From Bacillota bacterium (GTDB taxonomy: Bacteria > Bacillota > UBA4882 > UBA10575): a DNA stretch of 64,000 nucleotides. The stretch is taken from the NCBI GenBank assembly GCA_012735195.1, contig JAAYIC010000014.1:1-64000 (forward strand). The letters are read 5' to 3'. The notes below the pieces were generated by a model. It was not told where the DNA came from and did not search any database. It saw nothing but the letters and a program-made list of their open reading frames with translations. Below, in pieces: positions 25,605-33,660 of the stretch. The position numbers and the translations under genes were made by a program. The stretch's first letter is position 1; each line of letters starts with the position of its first letter.

Positions 25605-27059
25605 TTGGCGGCAAGAGTAAGAGTGAGATTTGCTCCAAGTCCCACAGGATACCTCCATATCGGCAGTGCGCGAACGGCCCTTTACAATTGGCTTATGGCC
25701 AAGAAGGAGAAGGGTCTTTTTCTTCTGCGCATTGAAGACACGGACCGCTCGCGCTATGTCCCGGAGGCCATGACGGATATTATGGAGAACCTGCGGTGGC
25801 TGGGGCTTGATTGGGATGAAGGGCCGGAGGCCGGCGGCCCGGCCGGTCCTTACTACCAGTCGGAACGGGTTGAAATTTACCGGCGCCATGCCGAAGACCT
25901 GGTGGTGCAAGGTAAGGCCTATTACTGTTTCTGTTCTCCGGAACGCCTTGAAGAGCTGCGCCGCTCCGGTTACGGGTATGACGGGCATTGCCGGGAGTTG
26001 TCCGCGGAGCGTTGCCGGGAATACTTTGAAGAGGGAAAAGAGGCGGTCATCCGTTTTAAAATGCCGCGGGAGGGGAAGATCACCGTCCGGGATTACTTGC
26101 GGGGGGAGATCCTTTTTGACCTGCAGACCCTGGATGATTTTGTCCTCCTCAAGTCGGACGGATTTCCCACCTACCACCTGGCGGTTGTTGTTGACGACCA
26201 CTTGATGGCGATCACCCATGTTTTGCGGGGGGATGAATGGATCGCCAGCACTCCGCGGCATATTCTCTTGTATAAGGCCTTCGGTTGGGAACCGCCGGTC
26301 TTTATCCATCTGCCGGTCTTGTTGGCCCCGGACGGCAAGGGGAAACTCAGTAAAAGGCACGGATCCACCAGTCTCCGGGAGTACCGGGAACAAGGCTACC
26401 TGCCGGAAGCTGTGAACAACTTCTTGCTCCTCTTGGGCTGGCATCCCCCGGATGACCGGGAGGTTGTAACCATGGAGGAGGCGGCGGCGGTTTTTTCTCC
26501 GGAGCGCATCAACACTGCACCGGTGGCTTTCTCCCTGGAGAAACTGAATTGGCTTAACGGGGTCTATATCCGGAGGCTGGCCCCGGAGGATTTGGCCGCC
26601 CGGGTCTTGCCTTTCCTGCAGAAGGACGGGCTTTTGCCCGACCCCTGCCCGCCGGAGCGCTTTGCCTACCTGGTCCGGATTATCCCGCTGGTCCAGGAGA
26701 GGTTGAGGCTCCTCTCGGAGATCGGCGAGCAGACCGCCTACTTTTTTCAGGAGGAGATTCCCGCCCCGTCCCCGGAGCTTCTGGTCGGAAAGAAAAGCTC
26801 CGCTTCTGAGACCCGGGACCTTTTGGCTGCAGCCTTGAAGGTCCTGGAAGGGGTGGCGGATTTCTCCGCCGCTAATGTGGAAGAGACTTTGCGCGGACTC
26901 GCCGCAGAGTTGGGGAAAAAACCCGGACTTCTCTTTATGCCGCTCCGGGTGGCCATAACCGGGAGAACGGCCACCCCCGGGCTTTTTGAGACCATGGAGG
27001 CCATAGGGAAGCCGCGGGTCCTCCGGCGGATCCGGGCCGCCCTCAGCGGGCTGGCTTAG
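25605..27059 (+). CDS. gltX: Glutamyl-tRNA synthetase
   Basis: This 484-residue class I synthetase has HIGS at about 18-21 within RFAPSPTGYLHIGSARTAL, and KLSKRHG (KMSKS motif) near 246-252. Cysteines in YCFCSPERL and GHCR match the zinc-binding insert of bacterial enzymes. The C-terminal anticodon-binding helical domain is present to LSGLA. TTG 25605 is taken as start; a GTG three codons earlier is equally close to the GGGG ribosome site. It charges tRNA-Glu, and in Firmicutes that lack GlnRS often also tRNA-Gln. Both tRNA genes lie at 16.5-16.7 kb. Confidence 0.96.
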   Translation: MAARVRVRFAPSPTGYLHIGSARTALYNWLMAKKEKGLFLLRIEDTDRSRYVPEAMTDIMENLRWLGLDWDEGPEAGGPAGPYYQSERVEIYRRHAEDLVVQGKAYYCFCSPERLEELRRSGYGYDGHCRELSAERCREYFEEGKEAVIRFKMPREGKITVRDYLRGEILFDLQTLDDFVLLKSDGFPTYHLAVVVDDHLMAITHVLRGDEWIASTPRHILLYKAFGWEPPVFIHLPVLLAPDGKGKLSKRHGSTSLREYREQGYLPEAVNNFLLLLGWHPPDDREVVTMEEAAAVFSPERINTAPVAFSLEKLNWLNGVYIRRLAPEDLAARVLPFLQKDGLLPDPCPPERFAYLVRIIPLVQERLRLLSEIGEQTAYFFQEEIPAPSPELLVGKKSSASETRDLLAAALKVLEGVADFSAANVEETLRGLAAELGKKPGLLFMPLRVAITGRTATPGLFETMEAIGKPRVLRRIRAALSGLA

Positions 27060-27108
27060 GCGGAACTCAAGCGGGTTTTGGAAAAGACTTGGAAAGGAGG
27101 TGAAAGGG

Positions 27109-27624
27109 ATGGCAAAAACAGCCGTGTTGGTGATTGCGGAGAAGATCTTCCGGGATGAGGAGTATCTGGTCCCCAAAGAGGTGCTGGAAAAAGCGGGGAT
27201 CAAAACTTTGACCGCCTCGACCACCAGGGAATGGGCTGAAGGAAAACTGGGCGCCCGGGTACGGCCGGAGATTCTACTCAACGAGGTAAAAGCCGGGGAG
27301 ATTGACCTTCTGGTCTTTGTCGGCGGCGGTGGGGCCGAGCAGTACTTTGACGATCCGGTTGCCCATGGCCTGGCCAAGGCGATGGTCTCCGCCGGGAAAC
27401 CGGTGGCCGCCATTTGTATCGCCCCGGTAATCCTGGCCCGTGCCGGACTGCTCAAAGGGAAAAGGGCGACCGTCTATATTGACGGGGCTGAAGAACTGAA
27501 ACAGGCCGGCGCCGTTTATACGGGAAAACCCGTGGAGACCGACGGCTTGCTGATTACGGCGAACGGGCCGGAGGCGGCGGAGGATTTTGGCAGAGAACTG
27601 GTCGCCTGTTTGCAGCAGGAATAG
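27109..27624 (+). CDS. DJ-1/PfpI-family protein
   Basis: This 171-residue protein has the class I glutamine-amidotransferase-like fold of DJ-1/PfpI. The nucleophile elbow cysteine is in AAICIAPVILA (about residue 104), with FVGGGGAEQYFDD before it and the glutamate in EIFRDEEY. Members act as chaperones, deglycases or proteases, and which applies is unknown. ATG 27109 follows AAAGGAGGTG by 6-8 bases; a GTG at 27100 lies inside that site. It sits between gltX and glmM on the same strand with short gaps, probably in one operon. Confidence 0.88.
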   Translation: MAKTAVLVIAEKIFRDEEYLVPKEVLEKAGIKTLTASTTREWAEGKLGARVRPEILLNEVKAGEIDLLVFVGGGGAEQYFDDPVAHGLAKAMVSAGKPVAAICIAPVILARAGLLKGKRATVYIDGAEELKQAGAVYTGKPVETDGLLITANGPEAAEDFGRELVACLQQE

Positions 27625-27645
27625 AGAGGAGGAACAGCAGCGCAG

Positions 27646-28983
27646 ATGGGACGTTTTTTTGGTACGGATGGCGTGAGGGGGGTGGCCAACCGGGATCTAA
27701 CTCCGGAACTCGTTTTTCAACTAGGCAGGGCCGCTGCCCATGTCCTGCTCAAAGGGGGCGGCCGCATGCTGGTGGGGCGTGACACCCGCCTTTCCGGCAC
27801 GATGCTGGAGGCCGCTTTGGTGGCAGGGGTAACAGCCACCGGAGTCGATGTTGAACTTTTGGGGGTGGTCCCAACCCCGGCAGTGGCCTACCTGACCGGA
27901 CAGCGGGAGAACGCGGCCGGCGCCATGATCTCCGCTTCGCATAACCCCATTGCCGACAATGGGATCAAGTTTTTTGATCAGGAGGGTTACAAACTCAGCG
28001 ATGAGATTGAGGCGGAGATTGAAGCCTGCCTGGAGGAAACAGCCGCGGCGAAAATTGCCCGGCCGACCGGGACCGGGGTGGGCCGGGTCTTTACCACAGA
28101 CCGGGCGGAAGATGAGTATCTTGATTTTCTCAGCCGGACGGTTAAAGAGAGGTTTGACGGCCTGACGGTCGTGGTGGACTGTGCCTACGGCGCCACTTAC
28201 CGGATAGCCCCCCGTATTTTGGAGGCTTTAGGCGCCCGGGTCTACGCCTTGCACGCGGAGGACGACGGTTCCCGGATCAATGTGGACTGCGGCTCCACCA
28301 ACCCGGAGAAGCTGCGCCGGGCGGTACTGGAGAAAGGGGCGCAGGTGGGGCTGGCCCACGACGGGGACGGCGACCGGGTGATCGCCGTGGATGAAAAGGG
28401 CGAAGTGGTGGACGGCGATGCGATCATGACCGTTTGCGGCTTGCAGATGTTGGCTGAAGGCCGGTTGTCCCGCCGGACCATCGCGGCTACGGTCTACAGC
28501 AACCTGGGGCTCACCGAGACCTTCAGAGAGGCCGGGGGGGATGTGCTGATCACCGGCAACGGCGACCGCTGGGTCTTGGCGGCCATGCGCGAGAATGGGT
28601 TGAACCTGGGCGGAGAACAATCGGGCCATATCATTTTCCTTGAGCACAACACCACCGGGGATGGAGTCCTTACCGCCCTGCAGTTATTGTCGGTTTTGGT
28701 CCGGACCGGGCAACCGCTTTCGCAGTTGGCCGGACGCTTGAAGAGATTTCCCCAGCTATTGGAGAATGTCCGCGTAACCCGGAAAGAAGGTTGGGAGGAG
28801 AATACGGCGATCCGGGAAGCCATTGCCAAAGCAAAAAAACGCCTGGGTCAAAGCGGGCGGATCTTTGTCCGTGCCTCCGGTACCGAACCGTTGATCCGGG
28901 TGATGGTTGAGGGCCCGGACCGGAATCTCCTCGCCGCTTTACTGGCGGAGGTCACCGGTGTCATCGACCGGGAATTGTCTTAA
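27646..28983 (+). CDS. glmM: Phosphoglucosamine mutase
   Basis: This 445-residue enzyme converts glucosamine-6-phosphate to glucosamine-1-phosphate for peptidoglycan and LPS precursors. The phosphoserine is S98 in MISASHNP. The metal loop is DGDGDR, the sugar-binding loop GGEQSGHII, and the phosphate-binding loop RASGTEPLIRVM near the C-terminus. All four domains are complete. GGAGGA lies upstream of ATG 27646. About 60 bp after its stop comes a glmS-class ribozyme and then nagB, so the enzyme that makes its substrate may be encoded next to it. Confidence 0.97.
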   Translation: MGRFFGTDGVRGVANRDLTPELVFQLGRAAAHVLLKGGGRMLVGRDTRLSGTMLEAALVAGVTATGVDVELLGVVPTPAVAYLTGQRENAAGAMISASHNPIADNGIKFFDQEGYKLSDEIEAEIEACLEETAAAKIARPTGTGVGRVFTTDRAEDEYLDFLSRTVKERFDGLTVVVDCAYGATYRIAPRILEALGARVYALHAEDDGSRINVDCGSTNPEKLRRAVLEKGAQVGLAHDGDGDRVIAVDEKGEVVDGDAIMTVCGLQMLAEGRLSRRTIAATVYSNLGLTETFREAGGDVLITGNGDRWVLAAMRENGLNLGGEQSGHIIFLEHNTTGDGVLTALQLLSVLVRTGQPLSQLAGRLKRFPQLLENVRVTRKEGWEENTAIREAIAKAKKRLGQSGRIFVRASGTEPLIRVMVEGPDRNLLAALLAEVTGVIDRELS

Positions 28984-29037
28984 CCATTATCTTTGCTTTG
29001 AAAAACTTGTCGCAAAGAAACGTGTTTTAGAGAAACG

Positions 29038-29250
29038 ATTGAGCGCCTGGACTTGGAGGAGATTCCAAGTTGACGAGGAGGGGGATCTCGAGTTAATCGG
29101 CGGGTGACCTCCGGTTTGCCCACAACCGTTAAAGGATCCACAAAGCCCGGCGGCGACGGCGGGGACAAAAGGGTCCGGGTGGGCGCGGCACGTATGCACC
29201 GCAAGGAAAACGTGTGCCCGGCAGTGCTCACGGGGCGACGGGTAGAAAAT
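29038..29250 (+). ncRNA. glmS-class self-cleaving ribozyme in front of nagB
   Basis: The conserved elements occur in order: A-GCGCC at the cleavage site (between 29042 and 29043), a P1 hairpin ACTTGGA/TTCCAAGT, TTGACGAGGAGGGGG, GGCGGGTGACCTCCGG, and CCGTTAAAGGATCCACAAAG, followed by longer peripheral helices. This is the glucosamine-6-phosphate-activated ribozyme normally found in glmS mRNAs. Here the next gene is nagB, starting at 29293 behind GGAGGAGG. Cleavage would leave a 5'-OH message and lower nagB expression when GlcN6P is high. No clear promoter lies between glmM and the ribozyme, so read-through from glmM is likely. The 3' edge is approximate. Confidence 0.93.
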
Positions 29251-29292
29251 GAATAACAGAAGGTGTATACGCACAATGGAGGAGGAAGCTTG

Positions 29293-30111
29293 ATGGAAGT
29301 TATTATAAAAGAGAATTATGAGGAAATGAGTAGGTGTGCGGCGGAGATCATCGCTGCACATATAAAAAAGAATCCCCGCTTGGTTTTGGGTTTGGCCACC
29401 GGCGCCACCCCGGTTGGCACCTATAAGGAATTGATCCGGATGCACCGGGAAGGGCTGGATTTTTCCCAGGTGGTCACCTTTAATCTCGATGAATACCTGG
29501 GGGTGGGGATGGACCTTGGCAAACCGTATCACTTGGACCAGAGTTATGCCCGGTTTATGCATGAAGAGCTGTTTGCCCATATTAATCTCAAGCCGGAGAA
29601 TATTCATCTCCCGGACGGCTTGGCCCCGGACCCGGAGGAGTTTTGCCGCAGGTATGAAGAGGCGATTAAAAACGCCGGCGGTATCGACCTGCAGGTCTTG
29701 GGGATTGGGAGGGACGGACACTGGGCCTTTAATGAACCCGGTTCATCCCTGGCGTCCAGAACCCGGATTCAGGCGTTGACCAAAGAGACTTTGGATGATA
29801 ATTATGAGAGTTTTTACCGGCAGGCGGGGATCGCGCGGGAGGAGATGCCGCATTTTGCGATTACCATGGGGATCGGCACGATCCTTGAAGCCCGGCATAT
29901 TCTCATGCTGGCCAGCGGGAAGAAAAAAGCCCAAGTGGTGGCGAAAGCACTGGAGGGGCCGGTAACCTCCCAGATCACCGCTTCTGCCATCCAATTGTAC
30001 AGCGGGAAGGCCACGGTCATCCTTGACAAGGAGGCGGCCTCGGAATTAAAAAATATCGAATACTACCGGCATGTCGAGAAATTGAAAGCGGAAATGGAAG
30101 CCGGCCGCTAA
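29293..30111 (+). CDS. nagB: Glucosamine-6-phosphate deaminase (possibly working as aminating synthase)
   Basis: This 272-residue NagB has the full active site: D66 in FNLDEYLG, and D141, H143 and E148 in GIGRDGHWAFNEPG, the same spacing as in E. coli. SSLASRTR follows. The family interconverts GlcN6P with fructose-6-phosphate plus ammonia and is usually catabolic. A GlcN6P-sensing ribozyme in its leader and glmM directly upstream suggest product feedback on a biosynthetic enzyme, meaning it may run in the aminating direction in place of GlmS. That is inference; no glmS is seen in this window. ATG 29293 follows GGAGGAGG; an in-frame start at 29263 lacks such a site. Confidence 0.95.
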   Translation: MEVIIKENYEEMSRCAAEIIAAHIKKNPRLVLGLATGATPVGTYKELIRMHREGLDFSQVVTFNLDEYLGVGMDLGKPYHLDQSYARFMHEELFAHINLKPENIHLPDGLAPDPEEFCRRYEEAIKNAGGIDLQVLGIGRDGHWAFNEPGSSLASRTRIQALTKETLDDNYESFYRQAGIAREEMPHFAITMGIGTILEARHILMLASGKKKAQVVAKALEGPVTSQITASAIQLYSGKATVILDKEAASELKNIEYYRHVEKLKAEMEAGR

Positions 30112-30156
30112 AAAAGGCGGGTGCACGCCCGCGCGCCGGCGGGGGTTGCGGATTGA

Positions 30157-30564
30157 TCAACCGTTAACCGGGAAGAGGAGGCCGTCGCGGAGGTCAAAGG
30201 CGGCCTCCGCCAGCAGGTGGTTTCCTTCCGTCACCGTAATCTGCAGAAGATGGGGACCGGGGCCGGGCAGGTCAGGGGTGGAAAGATAGAACTCCGCCAT
30301 GATTGTCCCTTCCGGGCGGATCGCGATCATTAAGCGTTTTCCCGGTTCAATGCCCCAGTGCGGGGGCGGGGTGATGGTCAGCCATCCCTCCACCCGCCGG
30401 CTGGTATTGTTCTTCAAAAGCAAAAAGAGCTCGGTCAGAGAACCCGGACGGGAAAAGGGCCTCTGGTATTGCAGGAACGGCCGGATCTTATCGGTTTTTC
30501 CACCCTCCACCGGGGATAGGATTGTGCGCCCGGTTCCGGAAGGGCGGCGTCTCTTTTTTATCAT
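30157..30564 (-). CDS. Hypothetical protein with beta-sandwich-like region
   Basis: This 135-residue protein is not recognised. It begins with a basic segment (MIKKRRRPSGTGR) and lacks a signal peptide. Residues about 45-125 alternate hydrophobic strands (LTELFLLLKNNTSRRVEGWLTITPP, then AEFYLSTPDL, then HLLQITVTEGNHLL), suggesting an Ig-like or NEW3-like sandwich. GGAGGGAG lies before its ATG and a good promoter at 30623-30651 supports expression. It is convergent with nagB. No function is proposed. Confidence 0.6.
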   Translation of the reverse strand: MIKKRRRPSGTGRTILSPVEGGKTDKIRPFLQYQRPFSRPGSLTELFLLLKNNTSRRVEGWLTITPPPHWGIEPGKRLMIAIRPEGTIMAEFYLSTPDLPGPGPHLLQITVTEGNHLLAEAAFDLRDGLLFPVNG

Positions 30565-30584
30565 CCTGCTCCCTCCTGCGGCAA

Positions 30585-30675
30585 AGGCCGTCGCGCTTAG
30601 TGCCTGGTTTTAGTATAGTTTTATTATAGCCCAAAGGGGGAAATTTCTCAAGAAAGGAAAGAAATCCTAATCCGT
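30585..30675. repeat. First copy of a ~90-bp direct repeat carrying a minus-strand promoter
   Basis: This stretch resembles 43420-43505 in the same orientation, roughly 80 percent identical over the best 40 bases (for example CAAAGGGGGAAA against CAAAGAGGGAAA). Both copies keep a minus-strand promoter at equivalent positions. The copies bracket the Lrp-to-cysteine-desulfidase gene set. Confidence 0.6.
30623..30651 (-). promoter_or_regulatory. Promoter of the small hypothetical gene
   Basis: On the minus strand TTGAGA (30646-30651) and TATAAT (30623-30628) are spaced by 17 bases, about 60 bp before the gene start at 30564. Confidence 0.75.
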
Positions 30676-30849
30676 TTCCGTTTTGGCTGCTCGCTGGCTC
30701 ACCGTAATGCCTCACGGAGATGGCCTAAGACCGCCTGCTTTTTCAGGTATTTGTCTAAATAATGAAAGTTTATGCGAAATGGGTTGTGCATTGCTAAATA
30801 AAGGTAACGTCGGCTTAAGGAAAACAGGATAATATAAGTAAAAGAAAAG

Positions 30850-30874
30850 CTCCGGCTCCTGCCGGGGTTTTTTT
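30850..30874 (+). terminator. Orphan intrinsic terminator upstream of the Lrp gene
   Basis: CTCCGGC and GCCGGGG arms around TCCT are followed by seven T. No gene on the plus strand ends nearby, so it may insulate the following operon or end a short leader transcript. Confidence 0.7.
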
Positions 30875-31144
30875 GATGCAAGGGGAAAGGACCCCCCGCA
30901 TCAGCTTTGATCGGGTTCTTTTGTTAACGATGGTTTACTTTGTTAAGAAAAATGGAAGTCTTAACTCCGAAAGCACTATAAATAAGTGGATTTAACTAAA
31001 AAACACTTACAATGTAAAGAAGGAAATGGTAACAGGCTATCGAATATTAAATATACAGCAAAAAATAATTTACATTTGAAAAACAAAGGGGCGTACTGCT
31101 TACCGGGTTCCATGATCAGTAAAGGAGGTGAAGAAGCCCTGAAA
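30875..31144 (+). promoter_or_regulatory. Leader region of the Lrp-type regulator
   Basis: This AT-rich stretch has an inverted repeat, GTTAAG at 30942-30947 and CTTAAC at 30960-30965, a possible operator, and a TATAAA near 30977 with only a weak -35. AAAGGAGGTG at 31121-31130 is the ribosome site. No gene is seen in it. Confidence 0.35.
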
Positions 31145-31594
31145 ATGTCCAATTTGGATGAGATCGACAAGCAGATCATCAGTATCCTCCAAAAGGACAG
31201 TAGAACATCTTATGCAGAAATTGCCCGTTCTCTTTTTATTTCCCGTGTTGCAGTAAGAGACCGAGTGAATAATTTGCTGAAAGAGGGAGTAATTGAAGAG
31301 TTTACAGTGGTGATAAATGCAAAATCCATCGGTTACAACCTTAATGTGTTTTTAGATATTCAGGTGGAACCAAGCAAATTGGAAGAAGTTGCTTCACGTT
31401 TGGTGCAAGAAGAGAATGTCATTGTGGTTTATCAGATGACGGGCCCCACAACCTTACATGTTCATGCTTGTGTGGAGAGTCCTGAAGCTTTAAATGCATT
31501 TATGAGGGAACGGATCTATCCTATTCCCGGGATTACTCATGTGGAAAGCCATATACTTTTAGCTCGTTACAAAGCGAAATTAAATATCCGGTGA
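31145..31594 (+). CDS. Lrp/AsnC-family transcriptional regulator
   Basis: This 149-residue regulator has an N-terminal winged helix-turn-helix (LDEIDKQIISILQKDSRTSYAEIA, then SRVAVRDRVNNLLKEGVI) and a C-terminal RAM ligand-binding domain with LDIQVEPSKLEEVA and THVESHILLA. Such regulators sense amino acids. It stands first, 65 bp before an operon ending in a cysteine-desulfidase-family gene. In E. coli an Lrp-family protein (CyuR/DecR) activates the cysteine desulfidase gene, so cysteine is a plausible effector here. ATG 31145 is chosen; AAAGGAGGTG is 14 bases upstream, so a CTG at 31139 is also possible. Confidence 0.9.
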   Translation: MSNLDEIDKQIISILQKDSRTSYAEIARSLFISRVAVRDRVNNLLKEGVIEEFTVVINAKSIGYNLNVFLDIQVEPSKLEEVASRLVQEENVIVVYQMTGPTTLHVHACVESPEALNAFMRERIYPIPGITHVESHILLARYKAKLNIR

Positions 31595-31607
31595 GGACCC
31601 GGTCATT

Positions 31608-31638
31608 TCTCGCGGCAATTGCCACCTTTATTGCGAGA
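31608..31638. promoter_or_regulatory. Nested dyad between the Lrp gene and the oxidoreductase operon
   Basis: TCTCGC at 31608-31613 and GCGAGA at 31633-31638 enclose the perfect 10-bp palindrome GGCAATTGCC (31614-31623). It may be an operator for the adjacent Lrp protein. No U-tract follows, so a terminator is less likely. Confidence 0.4.
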
Positions 31639-31658
31639 TTATTAGAAGGAGTAAGTAG

Positions 31659-32213
31659 ATGAAGCAGATAAAGTTCTACGGACGGGGAGGTCAAGGGGTT
31701 GTAACGGCCTCCAAAATATTCGTGTCAGCTGTGATTCAAGAAGGGAAATTTGCCCATGCTGTCCCAAGTTTTGGACAAGAGCGAAAAGGGGCCCCTGTGT
31801 TTGCTTATGCCCGCTTGGATGAGAAGCCTATAGACCTGAGGTCTTTTGTTTATAATCCGGATGGAGTAATTGTTTTTGATCTTTTCATCAGGGAACTGGG
31901 GATTGATATATCCTCCGGAGTTAAACCGGAAACCGTTTTAGTGGCAAACACCAAAATGAGTCCGGAAGAAACGGGGCTTACTTCTGATTTTAAGAAGATA
32001 GGCTGCATCGATGCTTTTGCCATAACCGAAGAGATCTTGGGGAAGGCGCCTCCCAATGCGGCGATGTTAGGAGCCTTGTGTAAAACTACGGAGTGGGTTT
32101 CCCTGGAGTCCATTTGTAATGCCCTGCGCGAATATTTGCCAGGGAAGAGAGGGGAGTTAAATGCTAAAGCGGCAAGGTGCGGTTTCTCCCGCGTCCAAAT
32201 TTGGAAGAAATAA
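31659..32213 (+). CDS. porC: 2-oxoacid:ferredoxin oxidoreductase, gamma subunit
   Basis: This 184-residue subunit has the family opening IKFYGRGGQGVVTASKI and the VPSFGQERKGAPVFAYARLD segment. It forms, with the next three genes, a four-subunit pyruvate-type oxidoreductase that turns a 2-oxoacid plus CoA into acyl-CoA, CO2 and reduced ferredoxin in the cytoplasm. The order gamma, delta, alpha, beta matches PorCDAB. GGAG lies before ATG 31659. The delta gene starts inside its last codons (53 bp overlap). The preferred oxoacid, whether pyruvate, 2-oxobutyrate or an aromatic one, is not certain. Confidence 0.93.
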   Translation: MKQIKFYGRGGQGVVTASKIFVSAVIQEGKFAHAVPSFGQERKGAPVFAYARLDEKPIDLRSFVYNPDGVIVFDLFIRELGIDISSGVKPETVLVANTKMSPEETGLTSDFKKIGCIDAFAITEEILGKAPPNAAMLGALCKTTEWVSLESICNALREYLPGKRGELNAKAARCGFSRVQIWKK

Positions 32214-32478
32214 AGAAGGACCGGTGGCATTTATCTTAGCGAATGCAAATACGGGCACTTGGCGGTTGAAAAGACCGGTGCCTCAAAATGAACATTGCAA
32301 TAGATGTGGTTTATGTGCACAATATTGTCCTTGTGGAGTCCTCACAATAGAGGATTGCGGCTGCCGGATAGACTACTATTACTGCAAGGGCTGCGGCATT
32401 TGTGCGGAGATGTGTCCCCAAAAAGACATAAAAATAATTACTGAGCCTACGGAGGAGGAGAAAAATATTGATTCGTAA
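32161..32478 (+). CDS. porD: 2-oxoacid:ferredoxin oxidoreductase, delta subunit (2x[4Fe-4S] ferredoxin)
   Basis: This 105-residue protein has two 4Fe-4S motifs, CNRCGLCAQYCPCG at about 46-59 and CKGCGICAEMCPQK at about 75-88. It passes electrons from the catalytic subunits to free ferredoxin. The segment KEGPVAFILANANTGTWRLKRP before the clusters is typical of PorD. ATG 32161 overlaps porC by 53 bp and has GGGGAG upstream. Its 3' end overlaps the alpha subunit start by about 11 bp, so the four genes are tightly coupled. Confidence 0.93.
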   Translation: MLKRQGAVSPASKFGRNKEGPVAFILANANTGTWRLKRPVPQNEHCNRCGLCAQYCPCGVLTIEDCGCRIDYYYCKGCGICAEMCPQKDIKIITEPTEEEKNIDS

Positions 32479-33658
32479 AGCAATGGACGGCAACATGGCC
32501 GCAGCAGAGGGAGCGCGTCTTGCCCGTGTTCAGGTGGTCGCAGCCTATCCCATCACTCCACAGACACCCATTGTGGAGCATCTGGCGTCATTAATTGCCA
32601 AGGGAAGGCTGGCCGCCCGTTATATAAATGTTGAATCCGAGCATTCCGCTTTATGCGCAGTAATAGGGGCTTCTCTTGTGGGGGCCCGGGTATTTACGGC
32701 CACCGCCTCGGCAGGCTTGGCTTTAATGCATGAAGTGACGGGAGTGGCGGCAGGTTGCAGGCTGCCCATTGTAATGCCCATTGTCAATAGAGCCCTCCCC
32801 AGCCCTTGGAGTCTATGGTGCGACCATTCTGACAGCATGGGTGAAAGAGACCAGGGGTGGATCCAGTTTTACGCCGAAAATAGCCAGGAAGTCCTGGATT
32901 TGGTGATTCTCGCTTACCGCCTGGCTGAAGACAAGCGGATTCTATTGCCGGTAAATATTTGTCTGGATGGGTTTTTTCTTTCCCACACTACTGAAGCTGT
33001 CTTGGTTCCAGAGCAAGGTGAGGTTGATGCTTTTCTTCCTCCTTATTGCGGGCAGAATTTAATCCTTGATCCGCAGGAACCGTTGGCTGTAAATGTCCTT
33101 ACCGGTCCGGAAATATTTACGGAGATTAAGTACCAGCAGAAGCAGGCGATGGACCGGGTGTTTCCAGTGATGGAGGAAATTGGCTTGGAGTTTGCGCGGC
33201 GCTTTGGCCGTTTTTATCCTCCTTTTAGTGCTGAATTTTGCGAGGACGCGGAGGTTATTCTTGTTACGATGGGAACGATGTCCGGAGTAGCCCGCTATGT
33301 AGTCAAAGGCCTTCGTGAACAAGGAAAAAGAGTTGGCTTACTTAAACTGCGGGTCTTTCGTCCTTTCCCGGGGAAAGAAATCTCCCGGGTGCTTCGTAAA
33401 GCCAAGGCGGTGGCTGTTATCGATCGAAGCGCCGGCCTGGGCTCCTTAGGGCCTTTAAGCCTAGAGATCAAAGGGGCGTTGTATACCTCCGGTTTGGACG
33501 AAGCCCCTATGGTAAGAAGTTATATTGCCGGGCTGGGCGGAAGGGATATAACCGAAGAAACCATCGGGCAGGTTATTGAAGATACCTTTGGAACACTGGG
33601 GAATCCGCGGGATGAATATGCCTCGAAATGGATTGATCTCCGAAAGGAGGAGTGTTAA
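32468..33658 (+). CDS. porA: 2-oxoacid:ferredoxin oxidoreductase, alpha subunit
   Basis: This 396-residue subunit has AAYPITPQTPIVEHLA, the NVESEHSALCAVIGASLVGARVFTATASAGL region that contacts the thiamine cofactor, and a C-terminal transketolase-like domain (VILVTMGTMSGVARYVVKGL). It carries the substrate- and CoA-binding parts of the pyruvate-type oxidoreductase. The start is TTG 32468, overlapping porD, with GGAGGAG just upstream. Length is as expected for PorA of four-subunit enzymes. It works with the beta subunit encoded next. Confidence 0.94.
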   Translation: MIRKAMDGNMAAAEGARLARVQVVAAYPITPQTPIVEHLASLIAKGRLAARYINVESEHSALCAVIGASLVGARVFTATASAGLALMHEVTGVAAGCRLPIVMPIVNRALPSPWSLWCDHSDSMGERDQGWIQFYAENSQEVLDLVILAYRLAEDKRILLPVNICLDGFFLSHTTEAVLVPEQGEVDAFLPPYCGQNLILDPQEPLAVNVLTGPEIFTEIKYQQKQAMDRVFPVMEEIGLEFARRFGRFYPPFSAEFCEDAEVILVTMGTMSGVARYVVKGLREQGKRVGLLKLRVFRPFPGKEISRVLRKAKAVAVIDRSAGLGSLGPLSLEIKGALYTSGLDEAPMVRSYIAGLGGRDITEETIGQVIEDTFGTLGNPRDEYASKWIDLRKEEC

Positions 33659-33660
33659 GG

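Noticed and set aside
25599-27455. 618-residue open frame on the minus strand opposite gltX
   Set aside because: It is antisense to a clearly conserved synthetase, has no ribosome site or recognisable domain, and is explained by the GC-rich codon pattern of gltX.
28987-29721. Minus-strand open frame across the ribozyme and nagB
   Set aside because: Conserved ribozyme elements and the NagB active site read on the plus strand.
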